Shown here piece by piece: positions 12,831 through 20,423 of a stretch of 31,842 bases of DNA. Position 1 is the stretch's first letter, and each line of letters opens with the position of its first letter. The notes under the pieces were generated by a model. That model was not told the DNA's origin and did no database searches. It worked only from the letters and a program-made list of their open reading frames with translations. The translations under genes were made by a program, and so were the position numbers. Origin of the DNA: a virus; the IMG/VR virus record IMGVR_UViG_3300047121_000011, positions 1 through 31,842 of that record, one strand, 5' to 3'.

Positions 12831-13490
12831 CTAAAAGGTAAAGACCATTCGGACGCGGCCATTAGACCCAGACAGGCCAGCGGCACCGCCCTCTACCGGA
12901 TCGCCACCGTCACCGCCAGCGCCACCAGTAAGGCTACCCACACCAGCGATTGCAGCCGCACCTGTCTGCGTAAAAGCCGCTCCGCCGTTGCCGTTAGTGT
13001 TGGTCGTATTGCCCCCAGAGGCCGTGCCGCCAGCACCCTGCTGACTGCCGTAGATACCGATACCACCGTAACCTCCAAAGCCTCCAGTTGCGATCATCTC
13101 GGGCAGCGCATACGTTCCGGCATACGCCACCGACTGAGTGCCAGCACCGCCTACCGCATCGCCAAGTGAGCCGCCTGTGCCAGCCACGCCAACAGTGTAC
13201 AGGATCGTTTTACCGGCATCTGGGCCAGTTAGAACGAGTACAGTCTTGGAGTAGGCACCACCGCCTCCGCCGCCACCAGGGTTCTCCTGCGGCTCATAGG
13301 CAAACTCACCAAAGATGTTCGTTACCGTACCGTAGCCGCCACCACCACCTGCGCCCCATACCTCAATGGTGACGCCCGTAGCGCTGGCAGGGATCGTGAC
13401 CGACCCAGACCCGGACGAGTAATCAACAACGCCCGCACCGGCTCCTCCGGTCGTGCCTGCAATCGCCGCTGCTAGGGTAGCGCCGCCCAT
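12831..13490 (-). CDS. Glycine-rich tail adhesin (single unit)
   Basis: A 219-residue protein. A short head is followed by a strand (SGSVTIPASATGVTIEVWGA) and then long Gly-rich runs broken by short motifs, closing with GSNGRVRMVFTF. The layout VxIxxWGAGGGG ... terminal beta strand is that of Gly-rich phage and bacterial surface domains, and may form polyglycine-helix sandwiches as in the T-even-type adhesin gp38. It follows the tail-fibre gene with a TAATG junction, the same pairing as 25839-26510 plus 23442-25835. ATG 13490 is used; a GTG at 13520 lacks a ribosome site. It probably binds the host surface. Confidence 0.8.
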   Translation of the reverse strand: MGGATLAAAIAGTTGGAGAGVVDYSSGSGSVTIPASATGVTIEVWGAGGGGGYGTVTNIFGEFAYEPQENPGGGGGGGAYSKTVLVLTGPDAGKTILYTVGVAGTGGSLGDAVGGAGTQSVAYAGTYALPEMIATGGFGGYGGIGIYGSQQGAGGTASGGNTTNTNGNGGAAFTQTGAAAIAGVGSLTGGAGGDGGDPVEGGAAGLSGSNGRVRMVFTF

Positions 13491-14290
13491 TAGGTCAACC
13501 CTGCTCCGCTGATCAGCCACGAGGTTGAGCCAATCTTGACGCAGGTCGCCAAGCCGTTCTGCGCGAGGGTGCGAGTACCGGTCGTCGTGCTGTTAGCCAG
13601 CGTCAGCGTGTCGGTCGTAATCGCAATCGAGAGCGCCGTAGCGTTGAGGTTGACGATAATGACCACCGTGCCAACCGGGAACGCAACAGCGACGTTAGCC
13701 GGAATGGTCAGCGTCAGCGACGAGCCGTTCATTAGGATGGACTTACCGCGATCTGCCAGCACCAACTGGTAGTTAGCCGTCTGGCTGTTTTGCGGAGCCT
13801 CTCGATAGCCTACGGCGTAATTAACGCTAGTCGTGGCGTTATCGGGAATTAGCGGTGTGCCGGTGAACGTGGGCGAGGCAATCGGGGCATAAGTGGAGGC
13901 AATCTGCGTTGAAGTCAACGAATTAGTAATCCCGTAGCCAGCCAGTGTCGTCGGCGTACCGGTAATAGTTGACCACGCTACTGACTCAGTGGAAATGTCA
14001 TTAACGCCGCCGATGTCGTCGTATTCGCCAATCTGCACGTCGTTGGCGTCTTTTAATACAAACCGATACAGCACGCCTTCCGACAGCCACATGTCCTCCG
14101 GCAGTCTGCCGCCAGAGTTAAGGATGATGGGATTGGCATTAGCAGACGTGCCTAGCACCGACGTGTAAGTCGTCTGCGGGGTCGTGGTGCCAGCGGCGTA
14201 AGTGTAAATCTTTCCGCCCGACAGCACTTCGTTGTCGTCGGTAAAGAACTGCGCTCCGGCGCCAGCAAAGGCTGAAAGGTAAACGGTCAT
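13490..14290 (-). CDS. Tail fibre protein with head-binding-like N-terminus
   Basis: A 266-residue fibre. Residues 1-95 form a phage tail-attachment module (SGGKIYTYAAGTTTPQTTYT, NPIILNSGGRLPEDMWL, YRFVLKDANDVQIGEYDDI), similar in layout to P22-tailspike-type head-binding domains. A linker (about 100-160) with Thr/Pro repeats follows, and then a C-terminal beta domain (TANYQLVLADRGKSILMNGS ... TSWLISGAGLT) that also ends the fibre at 25839-26510. It is coupled to the needle-like gene upstream (ATGA) and the adhesin downstream (TAATG). Most likely it tethers the Gly-rich adhesin to the virion. Confidence 0.82.
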   Translation of the reverse strand: MTVYLSAFAGAGAQFFTDDNEVLSGGKIYTYAAGTTTPQTTYTSVLGTSANANPIILNSGGRLPEDMWLSEGVLYRFVLKDANDVQIGEYDDIGGVNDISTESVAWSTITGTPTTLAGYGITNSLTSTQIASTYAPIASPTFTGTPLIPDNATTSVNYAVGYREAPQNSQTANYQLVLADRGKSILMNGSSLTLTIPANVAVAFPVGTVVIIVNLNATALSIAITTDTLTLANSTTTGTRTLAQNGLATCVKIGSTSWLISGAGLT

Positions 14291-14994
14291 ACATACACCT
14301 GCATAACAGTCAAAATGATAGAAGGTATGGCTGGGACAGGAGCGGCAGCGGCAAATTGCTGTAACTGCACGTCCAAAGCATCTACAGAAAAATACAACTG
14401 AAAATAGTCGCCGTTTGACAGCGGTAAGAAAAAGTTAGCCGCCGAAAATATTTCAGCGTTGTTGCCTTGAATCTGAATTAACGATGCTGAATTGGCGACG
14501 TTTGTGCCGTTAATAGCAGGCCAAATGTACAGCCGCCCCGTACCACCCGAAGTTTTATCCACTTGGATAGAAAACTGCACGTTGTAGATAGCAGGGCGAG
14601 TAACCTTAATCTTGCTGCTATCAGCAGGGTCGCGGTACACGCCATAAGCCGGGTCAGCGTTGTTGTACGTGATGGCTTTTGCCGTGTTAATGACGGTAGC
14701 CGCTTGCGTCTGCGTTGAGAAAAACGACCCGTAGTTAATTAGCCCCGGCTCAAACCGAGGTGGCCCTTTCTGCAAATCGTCAATATTGCCGCGCAGTACC
14801 GCTACCTCGTCCTCGACGTTAGCGGCCAGCGACGGGGTAATCTCAAGGTCAGCAATAGAGGTGGACGTAGTGCCGCCACCCGTCAGTTGGTACTGATTGT
14901 TGAGGAAGCGGAACCACTCACGCGAAACCAACCCTGTCCGTTCGTCAAGAAACGGAACACGCGGGGCAGGGATTTGCGTGATGTTTTGCGTCAT
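14287..14994 (-). CDS. Putative tail needle / knob protein (gp26 position)
   Basis: A 235-residue protein placed right after the gp10-like gene, the P22 position of gp26 (tail needle). The N-terminus is PAPRVPFLDERTGLVSREWF, then a short helical stretch (about 58-76), then a beta-sandwich-like C-terminal domain (about 90-235) with the pattern YGVYRDPADSSKIKVTRPAI, YNVQFSIQVDK, LYIWPAINGTNV, NGDYFQLYFSVD. This resembles C1q/TNF-like jelly rolls, which also form the knob of the Sf6 needle. The coiled coil is much shorter than in P22 gp26, so a fibre or knob on another base is possible. Confidence 0.6.
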   Translation of the reverse strand: MTQNITQIPAPRVPFLDERTGLVSREWFRFLNNQYQLTGGGTTSTSIADLEITPSLAANVEDEVAVLRGNIDDLQKGPPRFEPGLINYGSFFSTQTQAATVINTAKAITYNNADPAYGVYRDPADSSKIKVTRPAIYNVQFSIQVDKTSGGTGRLYIWPAINGTNVANSASLIQIQGNNAEIFSAANFFLPLSNGDYFQLYFSVDALDVQLQQFAAAAPVPAIPSIILTVMQVYV

Positions 14995-16601
14995 GATGCC
15001 GTCGGACTAATCTGAAGTTCAGCGCCCATAATGGCAACCTTGACGGGATCGGTGCCGCTGACCTCATATACGCGGTCACGCAGTTTTAGCGTCATGCCAA
15101 GGCGACGGAAGATAGCGCGAGTACCGTATTGTCCGGTGCGACCCATTGAGGTCGTGCGCTCGCCGTTCCAAGTGTGACCGCCATCGTCTGACCAGCGCAG
15201 CATGATTTGCGGGTTAGCGCCCGTAACAGGCGTGTATTCAAGAATAATGTCTTCGCCGCTTTCAGTTTCTAAAATTTCAAGCAACTCAGACCCCAAATAC
15301 TGGTAATCCCCTAGCGCATACCCTTCTAAGCCCACGCCTGTTTCGCAGTCAATTTGAAGCGAGTGGTGAGCAGTGCGCTTTAGGTCATTAGCGCCAGTCG
15401 GCAACGCACGCCAGCGGCGCAGCCACTTCTGTGTTTGCCCGTCATCGGCGTATACGTCTAGGTCAAACTCGTACAACTTACCGTTCTGGTAATCACCCAC
15501 AATCGGCACGCCGTTAAAGCGAGCGTGGTTGTTGCCACGGTGGCGCTTGAAGTCACCATTACGAAATCCTGCACGTTCGTGCCAAGCGCCCGTAGCGGCG
15601 TCAAACACCCACGTCGTGTCCGCATTAGTAAAGTTCAACACGTAGAACGTGTGGCCGTCCTGCTGGTAGGTGTAGCCCACCGCGTCAGACAAGTCGCCGT
15701 ACCCTTGAATAGCAAACTCAACGGCATGGGTAGATACACGCACGCCTTGGTAGCCGTTGGCTCGATAGACGATACCCTGACCGCGAGCGTCTGCGCCTAG
15801 CCAAAAAACGGAGTTATCCATCTTGGCGACCGAGTACGGCGCAATACAGCCAATTTCGTTATAAGCGCCTTGGATGCGGGTAAGGGGAAAGTCAGGGTCG
15901 CCCGAGTTGTACCAGACCTCCACCGAGTTCGTGCCAAAGAGCCACGCTTCACGGTGATCAATGATGAGGGAGACTAACCCGTCTGGTGAACCCTCCGCAC
16001 TCGCAAAATCCAAGGGGTCAACTGACAAGCCATCCAATAGACTTGTTACCCACACTCTTTGCGAGTTCGGTTCGTTAAACACAAAGTAACCGTCAAGGTA
16101 GCCGACCGTGACAGCACCCGGAAAGTCGGGGTCGGTAATCTGTTGGAAAGCGTCCGTAACGCTGTTGTAGATATATCCATCAGGGTTGGCGGCAATAAAT
16201 ATCTGCGTGCCGTTATCTGCCATAGACACCGGGCCGGTGCCAGACACAAATCCCAATGACGGCGCTAATTGGTTTTCTAACAAGATGGTTTCGCCATCTT
16301 CTAACAAGATAAAAAAGCCGTCTTCCAGCAACAGTTGATTTTGGCCTTGCTGCACATAGTTGTTGTCCAACTTGTACATCTGGTCGCCAGAAACAACGTA
16401 CAGATAATTGCCTAACGTCCACAAGCCTCGAATCGGGCCAGTGCCAACAACAGTCTTTAGCGTCAAACCTGGGCAGCGTTGCAGGTACGCGGGTTCTTTG
16501 CCGCCCTCTGGCACCACTTCGGGATAAAGATTGACCATCCGGTTGTCGGCAGCATTGACCGACCGGATGACATACGACGACCCTAAGATCGGCGTCTTCA
16601 C
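14991..16601 (-). CDS. Packaged-DNA stabilisation protein, gp10-like tail hub
   Basis: A 536-residue beta-rich protein with the hallmarks of the P22 gp10 / phage stabilisation family: VNAADNRMVNLYPEVVPEGG near the start, RCPGLTLKTVVGTGPIRGLW, VDGYFVFNEPNS-like blades, FGTNSVEVWYNSGDPDFPLT, and later LRRWRALP and MLRWSDDGGHTWNGER. P22 gp10 (472 residues) forms the hexameric tail hub below gp4. The extra length is partly two hydrophobic-acidic inserts: an octapeptide repeat at residues 91-110, and a related stretch LLEILETESGEDIILEYTP. The start is GTG 16601, immediately after the gp4-like stop. Confidence 0.9.
   Translation of the reverse strand: MKTPILGSSYVIRSVNAADNRMVNLYPEVVPEGGKEPAYLQRCPGLTLKTVVGTGPIRGLWTLGNYLYVVSGDQMYKLDNNYVQQGQNQLLLEDGFFILLEDGETILLENQLAPSLGFVSGTGPVSMADNGTQIFIAANPDGYIYNSVTDAFQQITDPDFPGAVTVGYLDGYFVFNEPNSQRVWVTSLLDGLSVDPLDFASAEGSPDGLVSLIIDHREAWLFGTNSVEVWYNSGDPDFPLTRIQGAYNEIGCIAPYSVAKMDNSVFWLGADARGQGIVYRANGYQGVRVSTHAVEFAIQGYGDLSDAVGYTYQQDGHTFYVLNFTNADTTWVFDAATGAWHERAGFRNGDFKRHRGNNHARFNGVPIVGDYQNGKLYEFDLDVYADDGQTQKWLRRWRALPTGANDLKRTAHHSLQIDCETGVGLEGYALGDYQYLGSELLEILETESGEDIILEYTPVTGANPQIMLRWSDDGGHTWNGERTTSMGRTGQYGTRAIFRRLGMTLKLRDRVYEVSGTDPVKVAIMGAELQISPTAS
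16272..16331 (-). repeat. 24-base tandem repeat coding octapeptide LLEDGxxI
   Basis: In the gp10-like protein, residues 91-110 read LLEDGFFI, LLEDGETI, LLEN. At DNA level the block ttctaacaagat occurs at 16275-16286 and 16299-16310, exactly 24 bases apart. The same octapeptide logic (LLEDDSFV, LLEDDSKI) ends the unrelated 57-residue protein at 26514-26687. Confidence 0.8.
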
Positions 16602-17315
16602 TTAGAAGTTTCCGGTAAAGATGTTGAAGCGCGGACGGTTGACGATCAGTGCCGCTGGCATTGCCATCAAGTCATCCGGGTTGTTGATGCGCTTCAGATC
16701 GCGCTTGCTGGTCATTGCAATGCGCTGCACCTGCGGAGACGGTTCGACACCAAACTCGGCTGCAAGTTCACAGGCCAAGCAAAAGCGGAACGCACGCAGG
16801 TATCCAGGCGGGAACGCAAGGGTGGTGTCTAGCGTGGCTGGTTGAGCCAGCGGACGCACCGACACAAAGTGGAACTCCAGTATCTTGGTCGGTACTGGGT
16901 AAATGTAAATCTCCGCGTCGGGGTAGGTCATGTTGACCCACATCAACTGTGGATAAGTCGAGGTCACTGTCTTAACGGCAATATTGTTGTACTGCTCGTT
17001 ATTGATCAGTTTGATGCCATACGACACGTTGGTCGAGGCGTCACGAAAATAGGTGGCGTCGTCCATAAGGATCGGACGCTCGGCAACGAACGTACCCGTC
17101 GGTCCCATGGTGATGAACCGGACGTTCGGCTGCCAGTTGTAGATTTGGTCTTGGGTCGAGAAAACCGCTAGACGCTCCGTACTCCAAGAGTCAAGCATCT
17201 GGTTTAGAGCAGCGAGGGCGTCTTGAGACGTGGCTGCCGAAGGCACTTCACCTTCTGCCAATTGCCCGATCAGACGCAGCGCACCGTTGATCTGGTCAGC
17301 AGCGGTGGTTGCCAT
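16602..17315 (-). CDS. gp4-like head-to-tail connector / tail accessory protein
   Basis: A 237-residue protein. Its N-terminal helical block (TAADQINGALRLIGQLAEGE, then DALAALNQMLDSWSTERLAV) is characteristic of P22 gp4-like connectors that bind under the portal ring. It is followed by a beta-rich middle (NEQYNNIAVKTVTSTYPQLM, AEIYIYPVP) and a helical end (YLRAFRFCLACELAAEFGVE). P22 gp4 has 166 residues; larger versions are common in related phages. The order coat, gp4, gp10 is as in P22. A GGAGTAA ribosome site precedes ATG 17315. Confidence 0.88.
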   Translation of the reverse strand: MATTAADQINGALRLIGQLAEGEVPSAATSQDALAALNQMLDSWSTERLAVFSTQDQIYNWQPNVRFITMGPTGTFVAERPILMDDATYFRDASTNVSYGIKLINNEQYNNIAVKTVTSTYPQLMWVNMTYPDAEIYIYPVPTKILEFHFVSVRPLAQPATLDTTLAFPPGYLRAFRFCLACELAAEFGVEPSPQVQRIAMTSKRDLKRINNPDDLMAMPAALIVNRPRFNIFTGNF

Positions 17316-17318
17316 GTA

Positions 17319-17522
17319 TTACTCCCGGCGTCGTCGTCGCGCCCTTAATGCGTTATCAGAAGTCCCCGATGCCGACAAGTTTGCCGACACCGGGGATTCT
17401 GAATCATCCGGGTCAGAGGGGTCAAACTCCTCCCACCCATGCTCCATATCTTCCCGCGCTTCTAGCACCGAGATTGCTACTTTCTCGCCGTGCTTGTGAT
17501 GACGAAGGTAGATATTCGGCAT
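17319..17522 (-). CDS. Small conserved virion-cluster protein (YLRHHKHGEKVA type)
   Basis: A 67-residue protein. The first half, MPNIYLRHHKHGEKVAISVL then EDMEHGWEEFDP, is a pattern I recall from many phages just upstream of head-completion genes. The second half is Ser/Asp-rich and ends in a run of arginines (ALRARRRRRE). Function is unknown. ATG 17522 starts two bases after the upstream stop. The longer frame from 17669 is not coding-like, so it was trimmed. Confidence 0.75.
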   Translation of the reverse strand: MPNIYLRHHKHGEKVAISVLEAREDMEHGWEEFDPSDPDDSESPVSANLSASGTSDNALRARRRRRE

Positions 17523-17523
17523 A

Positions 17524-17844
17524 TTACGGCAGCAATCCGTAAGCCTGTAGACGAGACTCCAACTGGCCGACTCGATCTTGCAGGTTCTTAATAACAGACA
17601 ACACCGTGTTGCCTTCGTCCTTAGTAACGAAGCCAAACGCGCTGGTGTTAACAAGGTCTTGAATTGCAAAGTCCGGCGTGACCGGCGCAGTAAACGTAAT
17701 AGTCGTTAACTGAGTGGTAAGCGCCGCGCCTTCGGCAACGGGCGTCGTTCCGAAGAAGCCTACGGTGCCGCCTGCTGCGCCAATCACCGCACCGTCAAGT
17801 TCCGGGTCGGAAAAGGCAACACCAATCGCCTTTGAATTAGGCAT
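17524..17844 (-). CDS. Putative head fibre / decoration protein
   Basis: A 106-residue protein. The N-terminal segment MPNSKAIGVAFSDPELDGAV is followed by a Gly/Thr/Ala-rich beta-like middle, and then a helical coiled-coil end (TVLSVIKNLQDRVGQLESRL), which suggests a trimer stalk. It lies two genes after the coat protein. Small proteins with this start recur after coat genes in phages and are presumed capsid fibres or decoration. No tested homologue is known to me. Confidence 0.72.
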   Translation of the reverse strand: MPNSKAIGVAFSDPELDGAVIGAAGGTVGFFGTTPVAEGAALTTQLTTITFTAPVTPDFAIQDLVNTSAFGFVTKDEGNTVLSVIKNLQDRVGQLESRLQAYGLLP

Positions 17845-17869
17845 AGAAATACCCCTTTAGGTTAGCCCC

Positions 17870-17887
17870 CGGCGGGTTGCCCCGCCG
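17870..17887. promoter_or_regulatory. GC-rich hairpin between two head genes
   Basis: Perfect stem CGGCGGG / CCCGCCG with a 4-base loop (ttgc), in the 55-base gap between two head genes. On the transcribed (leftward) side it is followed by GGGGGCTAACC, not by a T-run, so it is not a standard intrinsic terminator. It could lower downstream expression relative to coat, or shield the coat mRNA 3' end from exonucleases. Confidence 0.55.
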
Positions 17888-17899
17888 AGGACGTTGCCA

Positions 17900-18298
17900 T
17901 TACGAAATGCGGTAGCAAGTCCACGTACCGTCGCCCGTCTTACGAGCGCGGAAGTGACCCGAAGTACCGTTATCAACCTGACCAGCGCCAACCAGCGTCC
18001 AGCCCGTGCCAATCGCCACGGTTACGTCATCCGTACCCGCGTCGATGTTGATGACAAAGAAGTCAAACGCCGCGTTTACCTTAGAGGCAGACGAAACGTA
18101 GGCTTCAAGGTCAGCAACCGTCGGCAGCGTCAAGTCACCGGCAGTGCCGTTGAACGTGAAGAGGCCATTGGACAACTGAGCAGGCGTTGCCGTTGCAGCC
18201 GCCGTCAGCGCCGTCGGAGCGCCCTGCACAAACAGCAGGGCCTCACCGACGTTACCGTCGTTGAACTGATAACCACCAGAACCATTAGGAAGTGCCAT
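17900..18298 (-). CDS. Capsid decoration-type protein
   Basis: A 132-residue beta-rich protein (MALPNGSGGYQFNDGNVGEA at the start, then AFDFFVINIDAGTDDVTVAI and GHFRARKTGDGTWTCYRIS at the end). It directly follows the coat gene in the transcript, with an upstream GGAG ribosome site. Size and fold class fit head decoration or fibre-knob proteins that bind the capsid surface. The family is recalled only loosely and the role is inferred from position. Confidence 0.75.
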   Translation of the reverse strand: MALPNGSGGYQFNDGNVGEALLFVQGAPTALTAAATATPAQLSNGLFTFNGTAGDLTLPTVADLEAYVSSASKVNAAFDFFVINIDAGTDDVTVAIGTGWTLVGAGQVDNGTSGHFRARKTGDGTWTCYRIS

Positions 18299-18328
18299 TT
18301 TGAATTACTCCGTGAATAAGTTTAAGGG

Positions 18329-19534
18329 TTAGCCCCAGAGACGCACGCCCATCTGCGGGCGAATCACCGAGTAGCCATACAGCACGTCGATACGGCACGG
18401 CATACGGTCGTTGTTGATGTCGTACTGACGGACAACGCGCATGGACACACCGTTGTGAACCTGACGCGAAGCCATGTCAACGCCCTGCGGGAGCAGGAGG
18501 TCAGCCGTGGCAAACGCAATCGCGTCCTTGTGGTACACGAGGTTCTGCGGATACTGGGTCGAAGCACCACCCAAGAAGGTGACAGCAGCGCCAGACTGCG
18601 GGAACGAGTCAACGGTCGCCAGAGCGTTTGACGACGTGTAGATCGCCGGGCTGATCTTCACGGCAGCATACGCACCGCCAGTCGCCGCCACGTCTTCCGT
18701 GCAGACGAACTGTTGGAGCGAACCGGTTGATTCGCGGGTCTGCGGATTCACGGCAAACACGCTACCAATCGTGAACACGTCGCCCTTCTTGATGGTCTGC
18801 GTGCCAGTGCCGGTAATGGCAATGGTCGAAGTACCCTGAGCCGAGACGGTCGTCGTGATCGTGTGAGCGCCCGAACGGCTGCCAGTCGTGAACTGCTTGA
18901 TCGACTGCGACATGTTGAGTTCGTCGAACCCAAGGATGCCCTCGCCAAACATGCCGTTCTTGAACTGCGCCGAGATGGTGCTGACCGGGTTAAACAAGCC
19001 CTTCATGCCCTCGATGAGCGCGGCGTTCGCAGCCGGGTTCACGGTGACATAACGCGGCGACATCACGGCAGCGGCCTCGTTCAACTTCTGCTGGGCAGCA
19101 AGAAGAACAGCGGTGCTGCTCGGGGTCGTGCCGGGGGTGCCAACCGCCTGATACATGTTCAGGAACGAGTTAGCAACGTCGGCGTCGATGCTGGCGGCCA
19201 ACTGGCTGATACGCGGCTTCAACACGCGCTCGGCAAAGTCGTCCAACTGCATGGTCATTTCGGCAGTCGTAAAGTTCACGCCGATGTGCTTCTGCGAAGC
19301 AACCGTCAACGTGGTGAACTGCTCGTTGTCGTCCTGCACCTGGAGGGCAGCACCGTCGGTCACGAGAGCGCGGTCCGGCAAGCGGATACGCAGCGTGGTG
19401 CCGATCTTGGCGCCTTCGACGGCGTAGGAGTCGTCGTACTGGCGGTTAACATTGCGGGTCAGCACGAGATTGTTTTCAAGAATCTCCAACGCTTTCCGCG
19501 TGATCATGTCGATAGTAAGAAGTGTATTAGCCAC
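18329..19534 (-). CDS. Major capsid (coat) protein, P22 gp5-like
   Basis: A 401-residue coat protein of the P22 type (P22 gp5 is 430 residues; HK97 fold with an inserted domain). Supporting motifs are MANTLLTIDMITRKALEILE at the start, QKHIGVNFTTAEMTMQLDDF, VNPAANAALIEGMKGLFNP, then QFKNGMFGEGILGFDELNMS, and RQYDINNDRMPCRIDVLYGY at the end. A Gly/Thr-rich segment about 225-330 fits the I-domain and telokin-like region. The start is GTG 19534 with GAGGA eight bases upstream. It follows the scaffold gene, as in P22. Confidence 0.92.
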   Translation of the reverse strand: MANTLLTIDMITRKALEILENNLVLTRNVNRQYDDSYAVEGAKIGTTLRIRLPDRALVTDGAALQVQDDNEQFTTLTVASQKHIGVNFTTAEMTMQLDDFAERVLKPRISQLAASIDADVANSFLNMYQAVGTPGTTPSSTAVLLAAQQKLNEAAAVMSPRYVTVNPAANAALIEGMKGLFNPVSTISAQFKNGMFGEGILGFDELNMSQSIKQFTTGSRSGAHTITTTVSAQGTSTIAITGTGTQTIKKGDVFTIGSVFAVNPQTRESTGSLQQFVCTEDVAATGGAYAAVKISPAIYTSSNALATVDSFPQSGAAVTFLGGASTQYPQNLVYHKDAIAFATADLLLPQGVDMASRQVHNGVSMRVVRQYDINNDRMPCRIDVLYGYSVIRPQMGVRLWG

Positions 19535-19556
19535 TTTAAATGTCCTCTAAAAGAAG

Positions 19557-20345
19557 TTAGCGGTTACGACGCGCTTCCCACTGCTTAATCTGTCGCTGAC
19601 GCTCGCGCTCGATCCACTCTGACGCGCTCATGGCCGAAATTGACCGTGGGTCTGTCGTGTCGTAGACCGGAGTGCCAGCGCCTTTAGCCGTGACAGGCTT
19701 AATCGGCGGGGGCGCACTGGTTGTCTTTTTGACCGGGGCGGGACTGTCGGCCAACTTGGCCTCAATCTTCCCGATCTCCTTTGCCTGCAAGTACGGCGAT
19801 AGGCGGGAAATACGTTCAGCCTCGCGGGGGTTAGAACCCAAGTGATATGCAATATCGGGTCCTAATTCCGAAGCCTGAATCGTCTGAGCCATCACGGTCG
19901 TAATGGGCAGAGCGTTGTTGTACGCGACTTGTTCAAAGTCATCGTAACGGTCACGCGCTGCTTCTTCGCGGTCGTGATAAGCCTCTAGGAGAGCCATTTG
20001 CTCCCGCTCTGCCTCGCGTCGAGCGAGTAACTCGGTGGCCTTACGCTCGGCCAAAGCCTCTGCGTATGCGTCCGGGTCCTCGTCTCTGCTCGGCAGGGCA
20101 GCGGCTTCAGCCTGTAACGGCGTGGCCTTTAGCGCCTGCTGCTCCCTTTCCCAACTTCGACGTGCCTTTTTTAGGCGTCTGTCGATGACTTTATCCAATT
20201 CTTCTTGTGTGAAGACATTGGGTTTGTCGTCTACCGGCTTTGCTGTTTCTGCAACAGCCTCTACAGGTTCCGGGGCCGCCGTGGCTTCCGGTTCCGACAC
20301 GGGATTGCCCGCTACAACTTCAGGGACTACATTTTCGTCCGACAT
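19557..20345 (-). CDS. Scaffolding protein
   Basis: A 262-residue, very charged protein. It has an acidic Glu/Pro/Val-rich head (about 1-45), a long helical Arg/Glu/Ala-rich core (about 46-165), and a basic C-terminal helix (ASEWIERERQRQIKQWEARR) that matches the helix-turn-helix tail by which P22-type scaffolds bind coat. P22 gp8 has 303 residues. Its place immediately before coat supports the call. An AAGGA ribosome site precedes ATG 20345. It is the first gene after the host-recognition cassette, so it may need its own promoter in the 78-base gap upstream. Confidence 0.88.
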   Translation of the reverse strand: MSDENVVPEVVAGNPVSEPEATAAPEPVEAVAETAKPVDDKPNVFTQEELDKVIDRRLKKARRSWEREQQALKATPLQAEAAALPSRDEDPDAYAEALAERKATELLARREAEREQMALLEAYHDREEAARDRYDDFEQVAYNNALPITTVMAQTIQASELGPDIAYHLGSNPREAERISRLSPYLQAKEIGKIEAKLADSPAPVKKTTSAPPPIKPVTAKGAGTPVYDTTDPRSISAMSASEWIERERQRQIKQWEARRNR

Positions 20346-20363
20346 AACCTTCCTTACGGAAAC

Positions 20364-20419
20364 CTGGTGAAACGCACCAGTACGGTTAAACTTTAACTTA
20401 CAAGTTGCGTCTGTGCAAC
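20364..20419. promoter_or_regulatory. Cluster of four inverted repeats upstream of scaffold
   Basis: Within the 78-base gap before the scaffold gene are four perfect inverted repeats: CTGGTG-5-CACCAG (20364-20380), GTTAAA-c-TTTAAC (20385-20397), AACTT-ac-AAGTT (20395-20406) and GTTGC-6-GCAAC (20404-20419). The last three overlap, so they could be alternative stems. No strong T-run or promoter boxes are evident. It could be a weak terminator, an RNA-processing site or an operator ahead of the head genes. Confidence 0.5.
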
Positions 20420-20423
20420 AACC

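Noticed and set aside
13490-13520. GTG start at 13520 for the single-unit glycine-rich adhesin
   Set aside because: No ribosome site, and a 31-base overlap; ATG 13490 gives a TAATG junction like others in the operon.
17870-17887. Intrinsic transcription terminator
   Set aside because: No T-run follows the stem on either strand.
20364-20380. Second parS-like half site (GTTTCAC) in the scaffold leader
   Set aside because: Only one half matches; the other half departs from the consensus, and the bases are better explained by the CTGGTG/CACCAG stem.
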